Positions 18,984-27,131 are shown, counted from the stretch's first letter. The stretch is DNA of 64,000 nt from Pelagibaculum spongiae (GCF_003097315.1 NZ_QDDL01000004.1:124001-188000); one strand, 5' to 3'. Numbers and translations are program-made. Notes: generated from the sequence alone by a model not told the origin.

Positions 18984-19286
18984 ATATTTTATTTATCAAT
19001 AGTCAAGGTACTGTGATTCGATTCGCAAACAGCACGCCACCCACAACAAACAGCACGCCAAAACAGCACGCCACTCATAATTTCAACTATACCTAAATCC
19101 AAAAACCTAATGACCGGAATAACCCTAAAACACTAACATTAAATATGATTGCGTCGGTCGATTGCTTCGTTTTGAATGCAATTATATTAAATTAATGCCA
19201 CGACGAAAACCGGATCAGCCCCGGATATTTAAATTGCATCTTATTTTAAAGATTCTGAATTTAAAATCACTCAATAAAAATGAGCA
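18984..19286. other. AT-rich intergenic region with short repeats
   Basis: About 300 bases between the YopT-like gene and the transposase remnant. Apart from the 13-bp repeats at 19026-19073, no gene or site was identified. The segment from about 19080 to 19280 is very AT-rich. Confidence 0.4.
19026..19073. repeat. Three copies of a 13-bp direct repeat
   Basis: AAACAGCACGCCA occurs ending at 19039, 19060 and 19073, with spacings of 21 and 13 bp. It lies 5' of the YopT-like gene and downstream of the transposase remnant. Function unknown. Confidence 0.8.
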
Positions 19287-20389
19287 TCAAGAGGGTGGTT
19301 GTTTTCCTGGTGACAGTGCTTGCTGTCGCCAAGTCTCGGTTTGTTGCTTGACCCGCTCTTTGAACTGTGTGAGGTTCAGCGCACTCCCCATCGCATGGGC
19401 AAACTGTCGCGCACTGGCCATTGCAGTGCTGCGACCGCTCATGGCAGAAGCCCACCAGCGTGCATCTGTTTTGATTTCTAATCGTTCAAAAATGGGCGGC
19501 AAACTGCTGTCCATGTGTTTCTTATCAGTGCGCGCCATGCGAGCACTGGCATCAACCAATTCCATATAATCTTTTAATTTAAATGGCAGCGAATGAATTT
19601 TATCTTTGATATTAATGCTGGACTTGGCTTCGCTATCAATAAAAGGTTTTAATCGGGCGAAGTTGTAATCGTAGCGACGCTGATTATTTGTTTTTCGGCT
19701 TTTCTTTCTACGATGATTATTGACGGGTAATTCCGTTTCGACCCGAGCTTGAACCGAAGTGTAATTCGAACTTTCTGGCGTTTGTGCAATACCGGCACGC
19801 AACGGATTTAGGTCGACATAAGCCATGCAAGTTAGCAGGCTTGTTGATCCAGCAATGCTTGCGCCTTAAAACGCCCCTCCCAGAAACGTCCTTTGCACTG
19901 ATCTTCTGCATTGGCGAGTCGTGCTAACGGCTCATTAATTGAGCGCATAAACCAGCTAATAGAATAAAGCCGCTCTCGGTAAATCGTGTTGGCGGTTTCT
20001 TCAACCCATTGAATTTGCATTTGAGTCAGCGTGTGAAAATTGTCAGGATCGAGATAACTCTTAACCCATGGATGCACCTCGAACACCTTGCAATAGTGCA
20101 ACAACACCTGCTTGATATTCCAATTTTTCGCGCGCTCCACATCCACAAAAACCACCAGGTGGTAGTGGTTGCTCATGACGGCGTAAGCTGCGATATCAAC
20201 CGCAAACGCTTGGCTCAGTCGATCAATTCGGTCGACAATCCATTGGCGGCGGTGATCGTAATTTTTACGGTGTTTTTTAAGTAGCGTCGGATCTTCACCA
20301 CACAACCATCCTCGCCTAACACAACGTGAAATTACATGCAGAAATGGATTTTCTTTCGGATCGTATAGAATAGCTCTAGGTGATGGCAT
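19287..20389 (-). pseudogene. Frameshifted Y1 (RAYT/IS200-like) transposase
   Basis: The 5' part (19832-20389, 185 codons) starts MPSPRAILYDPKENPFLHVISRCVRRGWLCGE and holds the HUH motif AYAVMSNHYHLVVFVD of Y1 transposases, then NEPLARLANAEDQCKGRFWEGRFK. It stops after LLDQQAC. The next frame restarts at once as SLLTCMAYVDLNPLRAGIA, the standard continuation in these proteins, and runs to 19287. One frameshift near 19835-19845 therefore splits a protein of about 365 aa. The arrangement resembles REP-associated tyrosine transposases, single-copy housekeeping-like elements. No terminal repeats were identified. Confidence 0.85.
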
Positions 20390-20529
20390 GATGTGAAAAT
20401 GACAACTTTTTCAAGTGCCGCTCCTGCAAAAATCAACGGTTTTCACAGGTTAAATTAATGGCAACCAGATGAGAAATCAAATGTTTTTTGGCAGATATAA
20501 ATAATATCTTGGGTGGCGTTATTTTTGTC

Positions 20530-21185
20530 ATTTCATTATATTAGTGAAAAGTCGCAGAGCGGGTGAGCGAGTGCTTAGCAGCATTAACCGATTTATTGAG
20601 CAGCGTTTGAAATTGCAAATCAACCGTGAGAAAAGTCAGGTGGTTAAGGTTAAAGATAGCCAGTTTCTAGGATTTACCTTTAAAGCTGGCCGAATTAATT
20701 GGCATGATAAATCGCTGAATAAATTCAAGCGACGAGTCAGAAAATTAACCAACCGAAACTGGGGTGTCTCAATGAAATACCAGCTGTTTAAAATCAGTCA
20801 GTATTTACGAGGCTGGATTAATTACTATGGAATTGCCAGCGGCTATCAAAAGTGTGTGGAGTTGGATCACTGGATTCGTCGACGTGTACGAATGGCCTAT
20901 TGGCGACAGTGGCGTAAACCACGAACCAAAGTAAGAAGTCTGCTGAAATTAGGCGTTCTGATCCTCTCGGCGGTGGCGTGTGGCACCAGTAGCAAAGGGC
21001 CTTGTCGCAGCTCGAAAACACCGGGCATTCAGCAAGGTTTAACCAATGCATATTTGGAGGCTGAAGGCTTATTCTCGTTAAGGGAAAGATGGATCACGCT
21101 TCACTATCCCAAGTGAAACGCCCTGTGCGGACCCGCATGCAGGGTGTTGTGGGGGCTGAGGGTTAGAGACCCTCGGCTACCCGAT
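20530..21185 (+). mobile_element. 3' fragment of a group IIC-attC intron (copy 1)
   Basis: From 20530 this sequence is nearly identical to 23149 onward in the second intron (few substitutions up to about 20895, two local indel differences after that). It carries the last third of the reverse transcriptase and intron domains V-VI (CGCCCTGTGCGG...CGCATGCAGGGTG and a GAGGGT/ACCCTC hairpin), ending CTACCCGAT at 21185. The 5' two thirds of the intron are missing. The 3' exon TAGGC belongs to the end of the SMI1-like cassette, where an attC core would be expected. The left junction with non-intron DNA is sharp at 20530. Confidence 0.85.
20544..21116 (+). pseudogene. C-terminal remnant of group II intron reverse transcriptase
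   Basis: 190 codons beginning with KSRRAGERVLSSINRF, which corresponds to the region just after the YADD motif of the full protein. Conserved parts are SQFLGFTFKAGRINW, the thumb/maturase domain (QYLRGWINYYGIAS) and a complete C-terminus including RMAYWRQWRKPRTKV and LFSLRERWITLHYPK. All palm/finger motifs needed for catalysis are missing, so it cannot function alone. Its C-terminus is intact where the second copy is broken. Confidence 0.88.
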
Positions 21186-21616
21186 TAGGCATTCTCGAAT
21201 TTTAGAGGAAAACCAGCTTCCCTCCACTCCTTGAATGAAGCTGCTAGAAGGACCATGGATTCTAAACACAAATCTCCCATTGGAACTCTATAAATAGGCC
21301 AATTATCAGGAGTTTCACCTTGGCTTCTGTCGAAAATAATAGATTCTCCTCCACCATCTGAGCCGATTGCCAAAGTTCTTGGTATGTAATCCATATAACA
21401 GTATGCTTCTGTCAGTTCACAAGACTCCATTGCTCCCCATAGTACAACACTATCATCTGGACTTGCAGAGCCTTTAGGTGTTTCGGCTCCATTGCATTCA
21501 CGTAAGAATCTTAAGTAATCCTGAGGTAAAAAAGAACCACACCATCTTTTAATGTGATCTATTTCCTCTTCGCTTGCAGGATTATCTGGATATTCGAATA
21601 ATTCTCGATACATCAT
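21185..21616 (-). CDS. Cassette 8: SMI1/KNR4 (SUKH) family protein
   Basis: 143 residues with the SUKH fold pattern: an N-terminal helix (ASEEEIDHIKRWCGSFLPQDYLRFLRECNGAE), then strands including TLAIGSDGGGESIIFDRS, and IYRVPMGDLCLESMVLLAASF. SMI1/KNR4 proteins in bacteria are often immunity proteins against contact-dependent or polymorphic toxins; here it stands alone in an integron cassette with no toxin beside it. The start ATG-ATG at 21611-21616 lies 6 bp from the attC end. Its stop codon TAA overlaps the final T of the adjoining intron fragment. Confidence 0.8.
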   Translation of the reverse strand: MMYRELFEYPDNPASEEEIDHIKRWCGSFLPQDYLRFLRECNGAETPKGSASPDDSVVLWGAMESCELTEAYCYMDYIPRTLAIGSDGGGESIIFDRSQGETPDNWPIYRVPMGDLCLESMVLLAASFKEWREAGFPLKFENA

Positions 21617-21617
21617 C

Positions 21618-21693
21618 TGTGCCTAACGCCCACAGCAAAGGCGCGCGAAGCGCGTCCAATGGAGCGTAGCGGAATGAATTTGCCTGTGCTTGT
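21618..21693 (-). other. attC site of cassette 7, interrupted by intron
   Basis: Forward strand shows GCCTAACGCCCACAGCAAAGGC at the left and GCCTGTGCTTGT at the right edge, then the intron starts. Joining to TAGCT after the intron (23844) gives ...GCCTGTGCTTGTTAGCT, restoring a full core GTTAGCT that pairs with the left arm. Between the arms, GCGCGCGAAGCGCG-type palindromic sequence forms the usual variable central region. It is a true attC split by 2150 bp. Confidence 0.85.
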
Positions 21694-22247
21694 GTACGCC
21701 CGGCATGGGCATGAACTAATGTGGTGAAAGTCCCCTGCAGGAGAACGTACGTCAATGGTGTTGGATCACTTGCTTGTGCTTCATGCGCGGCATACCGAAC
21801 CGAATAAAACCATTGAACGACAACTGCTAGCCAATGGCAAGGGCTTATCTGTGAGGATGGGTCTGAAGGAATCCGGATGGCAAAGCTGCGAGCCGACGAA
21901 CAGAAACCACATACGAGGCTTAGCTCTGGGGTGAGTTTGCACAAGAAGACGAAACCCTGTGGTTCAGGAGTAGAGTAAATGTGGCGGTTGTGCAGTGAAA
22001 GTGCATGTTCTTATCCGGGGAGATCTGTTTAGCCTGCAATGGGTAAATCACCAGTAAGGCTCTGGTTTATAAATGCCTTGGTCTTTTGGAATGCATCAAC
22101 CAAAAGAAGCGAATTGATGCACACTCATCGCGCCTTACCAAGCAATTGATAAGGTGATTGAACAGAAGATCGATAATTGCTCCTGCATGATCGACATACA
22201 GGCCATCCATGGCCCTATCAGCATAAGTAATTGACGGCATATGACTG

Positions 22248-22403
22248 CAGGGATGCAGGAAGTAGAGCGACTCAGGAGACCAAGCCGAGTAGCCAAATGC
22301 CCAGCGTAATGGCTGGGACACGGTGAAGGCCTGAACACTTGAGAAAAGGACGATTCCAGGGATGGAAGAGGTAGAGCGACACAGGAGTCAAAGCCGAGGA
22401 GCC
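22248..22403 (+). repeat. 47-bp imperfect duplication across the RT start
   Basis: 22248-22294 (CAGGGATGCAGGAAGTAGAG...) and 22357-22403 (CAGGGATGGAAGAGGTAGAG...) are about 80% identical direct repeats 109 bp apart. The second copy contains the reverse transcriptase start codon and first codons. It may reflect intron domain IV duplication. Confidence 0.65.
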
Positions 22404-23525
22404 TTGTCAGATCTGAATGTTCGAACGCAGTCCCGCGATAGCGGACAACAGCGTCTTGATTTGAAGCCAGCCTTTAGCAACGATCTTTTAAAGAGAATGC
22501 TGCAAAAGGAAAATTTGCAGCAAGCATGGAAGCGAGTCAAAGCCAACAAAGGTGCGCCGGGAATTGATGGCATGTCCATCGAACAATTCCCGATTTGGGG
22601 GAAAGATCACTGGCAAAACGTTGCGCAGTCACTACAAGATGGAACCTATCAACCCAGCCCGGTAAGACGGGTTGAAATTGATAAAGCCGATGGCGGTAAA
22701 AGACCATTAGGCATTCCAACGGTTATTGACCGTGTGATCCAGCAAGCGATTACCCAAGTATTAATGCCGATCTTCGATCCAGGCTTCTCCAACTATAGCT
22801 ATGGGTTCAGACCGAACAGAAGTGCGCATCAAGCGGTGCGATACGCACAGCAATGCATCAAACAGAAGCGCCAATTTGCGGTTGATGTGGATCTGTCGAA
22901 ATTCTTTGATCGGGTTAATCACGATTTATTAATGACCTTACTTGGACGAAAAGTCCGAGATAAAAGCTTATTAAAATTAATTGCAAAATACCTCAGAGCA
23001 GGAATTATCGACGGCCAGCAATTCATAACCAGTCAGCAAGGTGTACCACAGGGCGGGCCATTATCGCCGCTACTGTCGAATATCATGTTGGATCAACTGG
23101 ATAAAGAGCTGGAAAGTCGAAAGCACTTATTTGCACGCTATGCCGATGATTTCATTATATTAGTGAAAAGTCGCAGAGCGGGTGAGCGAGTGCTTAGCAG
23201 CATTAACCGATTTATTGAGCAGCGTTTGAAATTGCAAATCAACCGTGAGAAAAGTCAGGTGGTTAAGGTTAAAGATAGCCAGTTTCTAGGATTTACCTTT
23301 AAAGCTGGCCGAATTAATTGGCATGATAAATCTTTGATTAAATTCAAGCGACAAGTCAGAAAATTAACTAACCGAAACTGGGGTGTCTCAATGAAATACC
23401 AGCTGTTTAAAATCAGTCAGTATTTACGAGGCTGGATTAATTACTATGGAATTGCCAGTGGCTATCAAAAGTGTGTGGAGTTGGATCACTGGATTCGTCG
23501 ACGTGTACGAATGGCGCACTTGTAG
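22362..23525 (+). CDS. ltrA: Group II intron reverse transcriptase/maturase, C-terminally truncated
   Basis: 387 residues. Fingers/palm motifs are present: WKRVKANKGAPGIDGMSIE (RT0-1), KRPLGIPTVIDRVIQQAI, YGFRPNRSAHQAV, VDVDLSKFFDRVNHDLL, GVPQGGPLSPLLSNIMLD and the catalytic YADD at 260-263. The thumb/domain X (FKAGRINWHD, YLRGWINYYG) follows. After RMAH the frame stops; compared with copy 1, about 5 bases (CTATT) are replaced by about 18 (GCACTTGTAGGGGAGGGC), a net shift of +13. The normal continuation (QWRKPRTKVRSLLKLGV) appears in another frame right after. About 80 C-terminal residues are lost, so maturase activity is doubtful. Confidence 0.93.
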   Translation: MEEVERHRSQSRGALSDLNVRTQSRDSGQQRLDLKPAFSNDLLKRMLQKENLQQAWKRVKANKGAPGIDGMSIEQFPIWGKDHWQNVAQSLQDGTYQPSPVRRVEIDKADGGKRPLGIPTVIDRVIQQAITQVLMPIFDPGFSNYSYGFRPNRSAHQAVRYAQQCIKQKRQFAVDVDLSKFFDRVNHDLLMTLLGRKVRDKSLLKLIAKYLRAGIIDGQQFITSQQGVPQGGPLSPLLSNIMLDQLDKELESRKHLFARYADDFIILVKSRRAGERVLSSINRFIEQRLKLQINREKSQVVKVKDSQFLGFTFKAGRINWHDKSLIKFKRQVRKLTNRNWGVSMKYQLFKISQYLRGWINYYGIASGYQKCVELDHWIRRRVRMAHL

Positions 23526-23842
23526 GGGAGGGCGGCGACAGTGGCGTAAACCACGAACCAAAGTAAGAAGTCTGCTTAAATTAGGCGTTCCGATCCTCAC
23601 GGCGGTGGCGTGTGGCATCAGTAGCAAAGGGCCTTGTCGCAGCTCGCCAATTGCCTTCAAACCAGACCGGGTATACAGCAAGGTTTAACCAATGCATGGT
23701 TTGAATTTAAGTGTAAGGCTGAAGGCTTATTCTCGTTAAGGGAAAGATGGATCACGCTTCACTATCCCAAGTGAAACGCCCTGTGCGGACCCGCATGCAG
23801 GGTGTTGTGGGGGCTGAGGGTTAGAGACCCTCGGCTACCCGA

Positions 23843-24544
23843 TTAGCTTTTTTTCTCATGCCAAAACTTCAACTCTCTACCCGCAAGCAACTCTTTAAAT
23901 TTTTCTGCTGTTACCTTATTTTCAGAAGATCCACTTTCAAGTTTACTAATCATTTTTTCTCTAAATTGTTCATTCACCTTTCTACGATCCATAACCGCAC
24001 TTAAGGTTTCCAACGCTAACCGATATGGGAATTCATTTTTATTCATATCAAGCAATAGTTGCTTATATTCTTCTGTAACATCAATCCAATCAACTAGTGC
24101 GTCAGCCTCTTTATCAAAATGAGCTGGGGTAACTTTGCTTGGAGCTTTACATCCAATTATTTCTATTTCTGCTCTCGAATATGCTTTTGCAACCAATTCC
24201 GAACAAAACGATGAATAATCAGTCCCAGCACCTAAAAAGACTTTATTATAATCTTGGGCGTAGTAATACATTGCTGCTTTTTGCAGTTTCTCTATTTCAG
24301 GACCTAAACCTGTGATCGATTTATGCCTAATGACTCTCCAATTATCATTACAACTCTTATCCTCGTCGAGGAGTAAAGTTAAATGGACACCACTATCACC
24401 TGTAGAGTGTATAAATACACCGTCTCCTAAACTAAGTTCAACATGGCTTGAAACTGCCTTTGAATAGATAACTTTTTGTCCAGCAACAAGAGATTTAGAA
24501 AGTTTCCCTTCACCTGTAACTAACAATATATCCCCTGGTAACAA
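23843..24544 (-). CDS. Cassette 7: YiiX-like permuted NlpC/P60 peptidase
   Basis: 233 residues. MLPGDILLVTGEGKLSKSL and His34 in SSHVELSLGDGVFIHST, followed by Cys114 in TDYSSFCSELVAKAY, give the His-before-Cys order of circularly permuted papain-fold (YiiX/YebB, NlpC/P60 superfamily) enzymes. These are amidases or thioesterases acting on peptidoglycan, lipids or peptides; the substrate here is unknown. There is no signal peptide. The start is a TTG at 24544 with a strong AAGGAG six bases upstream; there is no ATG nearby. The C-terminal 90 residues are charged and helical. The stop codon overlaps the intron junction. Confidence 0.72.
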   Translation of the reverse strand: MLPGDILLVTGEGKLSKSLVAGQKVIYSKAVSSHVELSLGDGVFIHSTGDSGVHLTLLLDEDKSCNDNWRVIRHKSITGLGPEIEKLQKAAMYYYAQDYNKVFLGAGTDYSSFCSELVAKAYSRAEIEIIGCKAPSKVTPAHFDKEADALVDWIDVTEEYKQLLLDMNKNEFPYRLALETLSAVMDRRKVNEQFREKMISKLESGSSENKVTAEKFKELLAGRELKFWHEKKS

Positions 24545-24561
24545 AGTACACTCCTTAAAAA

Positions 24562-24660
24562 GCTAACGCCCTGTTAATGGGCAAAATATTGTTGGCTAAA
24601 ATGTTGAGGGACGAAACACAGCCAACTGTATTTTGTCCTTATTTAACAGCTTGTTAGGGC
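24562..24660 (-). other. attC site of cassette 6
   Basis: On the minus strand it runs from GCCCTAACAAGCTGTTAAATA to TTAACAGGGCGTTAGCT. The arms TTAACAG/CTGTTAA and inner GTTGGCT/AGCCAAC pair. Cores are CTAAC and GTTAGCT. Classic chromosomal-integron type, about 99 bp. Confidence 0.93.
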
Positions 24661-24664
24661 TGCG

Positions 24665-24913
24665 TTAACTCTGAGTGCAATTTGTATGGGCTGGCAATCC
24701 ATCCTTTAACCAATAATACTCGATACAATTGCGACTATTTAGAATAATTTCACGTTCACCTATATCTAGTGAATCAAGCGCTTCAAGAATTGAAACAATA
24801 CCTGAGTTGTCGCGATCTACTACATCATAAGGAATTGGAGATTTAAAAAGAATAATTCCGTAACCGCATAACAGTAATAAAGCCATTGATGCTGCAACAA
24901 GTCGAATATTCAT
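24665..24913 (-). CDS. Cassette 6: small exported EF-hand-like protein
   Basis: 82 residues. An N-terminal hydrophobic signal or anchor (VAASMALLLLCGYGIILF) precedes PIPYDVVDRDNSGIVSILEALDSL, which contains one EF-hand-like loop (D-R-D-N-S-G-I-V-S-I-L-E). A conserved-looking NCIEYYWLKDGLPAHTNC ends the protein with two Cys. I recall small proteins of this layout (PPIPYD..D.D.SG...) as frequent integron cassette products; function is unknown. The start ATG is 6 bp from the neighbouring attC. Confidence 0.75.
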   Translation of the reverse strand: MNIRLVAASMALLLLCGYGIILFKSPIPYDVVDRDNSGIVSILEALDSLDIGEREIILNSRNCIEYYWLKDGLPAHTNCTQS

Positions 24914-24918
24914 TTAGC

Positions 24919-24993
24919 ACCCTAACGCCGCAATTTTCGGCGAGCGTTAGCGAGTCCAGCCACGAAGTGGCGATGCAACATTGCCTTGTTATG
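24919..24993 (-). other. attC site of cassette 5
   Basis: Minus strand: CTCATAACAAGGCAATGTTGCATCGCC...AATTGCGGCGTTAGGGTG, about 75 bp. Cores ATAAC and GTTAGGG. The cassette 5 stop codon (TAA) is inside the first core. The centre holds TCGCCACTTCGTGGC and GCTAACGC palindromic stretches. Confidence 0.9.
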
Positions 24994-25396
24994 AGATGGC
25001 ATCTTGAAGCAATTTCTCTGTTTGTTTAATGGCTAATTTTTTAGCAACATCAACTACAGCGGATAGACCTTCTTTTTGGAATTTATCCATAATCACTTCT
25101 GTAACACTCGGCTTTGCCAATGCGTCGGCAAATTCGTGGCCATACGAAGTTAACCTTAAAGGAGCTATCCAGGTCATATAGTCTCCAGTATTTCCATTAA
25201 AGCGAACACCAATATTTGAAGGATCAGACGATGATCCTGCAACTAGCCCTTGCTCTTCCAATAAAATCAGATGAAAGAAAAATTTATTGCTGTCTTCATC
25301 TAATTCATTTTTGAAGGAGTTGAAATCTATATTCGGAAGCTCGCTTTCTAAAAAAACATCCAACATCTTTGCAATATATTCGTAATCAATTCTCAT
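24989..25396 (-). CDS. Cassette 5: DUF2513-like protein
   Basis: 135 residues resembling DUF2513: an N-terminal helix (YEYIAKMLDVFLESEL), a winged-helix-like FFFHLILLEEQGLVAGSSSD, the conserved RLTSYGHEFADALAK and a C-terminal helix (KEGLSAVVDVAKKLAIKQTEKLL). DUF2513 proteins are found in phages, plasmids and integrons, and their function is unknown. The ATG at 25396 has no clear ribosome site other than a CTCC/GGAG-like sequence (rc AAGGAG at about 25410) 9 bases upstream, which is good. Confidence 0.75.
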   Translation of the reverse strand: MRIDYEYIAKMLDVFLESELPNIDFNSFKNELDEDSNKFFFHLILLEEQGLVAGSSSDPSNIGVRFNGNTGDYMTWIAPLRLTSYGHEFADALAKPSVTEVIMDKFQKEGLSAVVDVAKKLAIKQTEKLLQDAIS

Positions 25397-25417
25397 CGTG
25401 CTTTCAAACTCCTTTTC

Positions 25418-25520
25418 TCATAACGCTTTGCTCAGCGGTGAGTTAAACTGGCGCTGTTTTTTGCGGCCCTTTGCAAAAAAAGTGACAGTTTAAGGAATCC
25501 GTTGCAGCAACTTGTTATGT
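25418..25520 (-). other. attC site of cassette 4
   Basis: Minus strand: GACATAACAAGTTGCTGCAAC...CAGTTTAACTCACCGCTGAGCAAAGCGTTATGAG, with pairing AAACTGTCAC/...CCAGTTTAA. The stop codon of the AAA-DUF4435 gene is in the first core. Confidence 0.92.
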
Positions 25521-27104
25521 CATGTGTTGCTGAAAATTTCCAAAATATGGTTTTAATGCAGTTACGATAGATTCTTTACACTCCCCCTTTATCAGTCTTA
25601 CTACTGTCTCAGGCAAACTACCGTTAGATAAACCTAATGATGTGCTAGCTTGAGTGCAAAGTGATTTACGATTATATAAGGCAAGTAACTGTTTATAGTC
25701 TTTACTTTCCAGTACATCGATAAATCGTTGATTAGTATCTGAATATATTTGGTTGACGTCTATACTTGTTACTAAATTTTGTAGCGCTGCATTAATATTA
25801 ACAGAGCCTTTTTGCTTAACATCAAATACATTTAGCTTAAATTTCACTTCACTTGATACATGCAGTGATACTTGTGTATCAAGTTCTGATTGGAGTCGAC
25901 CAAATATTGTATTAGACACTGTTAAAAAATCTTCAGATGAATCACGAGCAAGCCTTTCACTCACTATTTTCAATACTTCCTCAGTACAAAACAAATTTTC
26001 GACTTCAGCAACTTCTAAGACATAAATAGAGCCTTGCTCTAGCTTCGTTATTTCAGCTTGGAGGCGTCTATCTCTATCTATTACTCCAAATACATCTAAA
26101 TGATGAATTTGAGGATTTGCTTTTAGCGCCTTTACAGACTGGATTACTTCTGAGCAACTTCCGCGAGGAATTACAAGAAAGTTAGATAATAATTCTCGAT
26201 AGAGGCAACTATCAAAACTACCACTTTCACCTTCGACAAAGACAACAGGTTTTCGGCTCCCTAACACTTCAATAATTAATTCATTAGGTAAATTCTCATC
26301 TTCATTTATAACCGACCAATCCCAGTTTTGACCATCAAATGATTTCAACCATATACTTTTCGATGCTTCTTTTGCAGCAGCGAAATCTACATCGTGAGTT
26401 AAGTATACAAATAGGCAATCTTGACGTAATTTTTCAATTGCATCCCAAAGGGGAACTTGAACGGATTTGTGTAAGTGTAATTCGGGCTCATCAATTACAA
26501 TAATCCCATCTTTTTGTGCAGCTAAACACTGTCCAATTAAGTAAAATATAACTCGTTCGCCATCGCTCATTTCAGACGAATTATATCTTTTATCCTCTTG
26601 CCCCTTAATCTGAGTTTGAATCCTCAGACCTCCAATAATCAATTCCCGATGAGGAAGGATCTCTTCCCATAGTTCTTTTACAAGGTCAATTTTAGTTTTG
26701 GGAGGTAAGACACGAGCCTCTGTTGCTTTGCAAGCTCTTTTAAACTTCGCATTCTCTTCAGTTTCATCAGAATACAAATAAACCATAAGCTTCTGGAAAT
26801 CATTTAAAAATGTAGTCGCAGGTTTGCTACCCCACTTGCTCTGCTTGTGTTGATGCCCCCATTGAGGGTTACCATACAACAAATCCTTTTCAGCTAATTC
26901 AATCGATTGAGGTGTGCTTGAATCTGGGAAAGCTAAAGATTTCTGAGCTGATATTCTATGCACTAATTCTTTTTGTTGTGAATTTATTTCTATCCACGAT
27001 CCCAACCTAGTTTTTCCAGCGCCGTTGGCGCCGATGAGTAAAATACTTTGGTTTGTTTCGATTGATTCAGTTGAGTTACCTTGGGGAAGTGTAAGTTCTT
27101 TCAT
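25515..27104 (-). CDS. Cassette 4: AAA ATPase fused to DUF4435/TOPRIM (PARIS-like)
   Basis: 529 residues. An ABC/AAA_15-type ATPase: Walker A GANGAGKT (25-32), signature SDGE (180-183), Walker B IIVIDE (201-206) and H-loop THD (236-238). The second half is a DUF4435/TOPRIM domain: VFVEGES with Glu291, IDRDR with Asp343 and Asp345, and VAEVENLF with Glu369-Asn370. This is the domain pair of the PARIS anti-phage system (AriA ATPase plus AriB DUF4435 nuclease), which also exists as a single fused chain; OLD-family nucleases are the main alternative. ATG at 27104 is used (a TTG two codons before is also open). A phage-defence role is inference. The stop codon lies inside the attC core. Confidence 0.75.
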   Translation of the reverse strand: MKELTLPQGNSTESIETNQSILLIGANGAGKTRLGSWIEINSQQKELVHRISAQKSLAFPDSSTPQSIELAEKDLLYGNPQWGHQHKQSKWGSKPATTFLNDFQKLMVYLYSDETEENAKFKRACKATEARVLPPKTKIDLVKELWEEILPHRELIIGGLRIQTQIKGQEDKRYNSSEMSDGERVIFYLIGQCLAAQKDGIIVIDEPELHLHKSVQVPLWDAIEKLRQDCLFVYLTHDVDFAAAKEASKSIWLKSFDGQNWDWSVINEDENLPNELIIEVLGSRKPVVFVEGESGSFDSCLYRELLSNFLVIPRGSCSEVIQSVKALKANPQIHHLDVFGVIDRDRRLQAEITKLEQGSIYVLEVAEVENLFCTEEVLKIVSERLARDSSEDFLTVSNTIFGRLQSELDTQVSLHVSSEVKFKLNVFDVKQKGSVNINAALQNLVTSIDVNQIYSDTNQRFIDVLESKDYKQLLALYNRKSLCTQASTSLGLSNGSLPETVVRLIKGECKESIVTALKPYFGNFQQHMT

Positions 27105-27131
27105 TGTCAAAATCGGCTACTCCATTTGAAT

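Larger units (their letters stand above)
21694..23843 (+). mobile_element. Group IIC-attC intron (copy 2)
   Basis: The 5' end reads GTACGCCCGGCATGGGCATG, similar to the GUGYG start of bacterial group II introns, and soon continues with TGGTGAAAGTCCCC. The 3' end is CTACCCGAT after domains V-VI (CGCCCTGTGCGG...GCATGCAGGGTG). About 670 nt of structured RNA precede the reverse transcriptase gene. The insertion is exactly inside an attC core (TTGT^TAG), on the strand opposite the cassette genes, which is the known habit of group IIC-attC introns. The ends were set by requiring restoration of the attC; a shift of 1-2 bases is possible. Confidence 0.88.

Noticed and set aside
19162-19569. Plus-strand frame containing MPRRKPDQP
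   Set aside because: The start looks like a RAYT N-terminus, but the rest is the reverse of the real transposase frame and has no HUH motif.
19287-20389. Programmed ribosomal frameshift in the transposase
   Set aside because: No slippery A6G-type heptamer or downstream pseudoknot was seen at the junction, and Y1 transposases of this type are normally a single frame.
21582-21944. 120-codon minus-strand frame
   Set aside because: It covers attC and the intron 5' end, both explained by other features.
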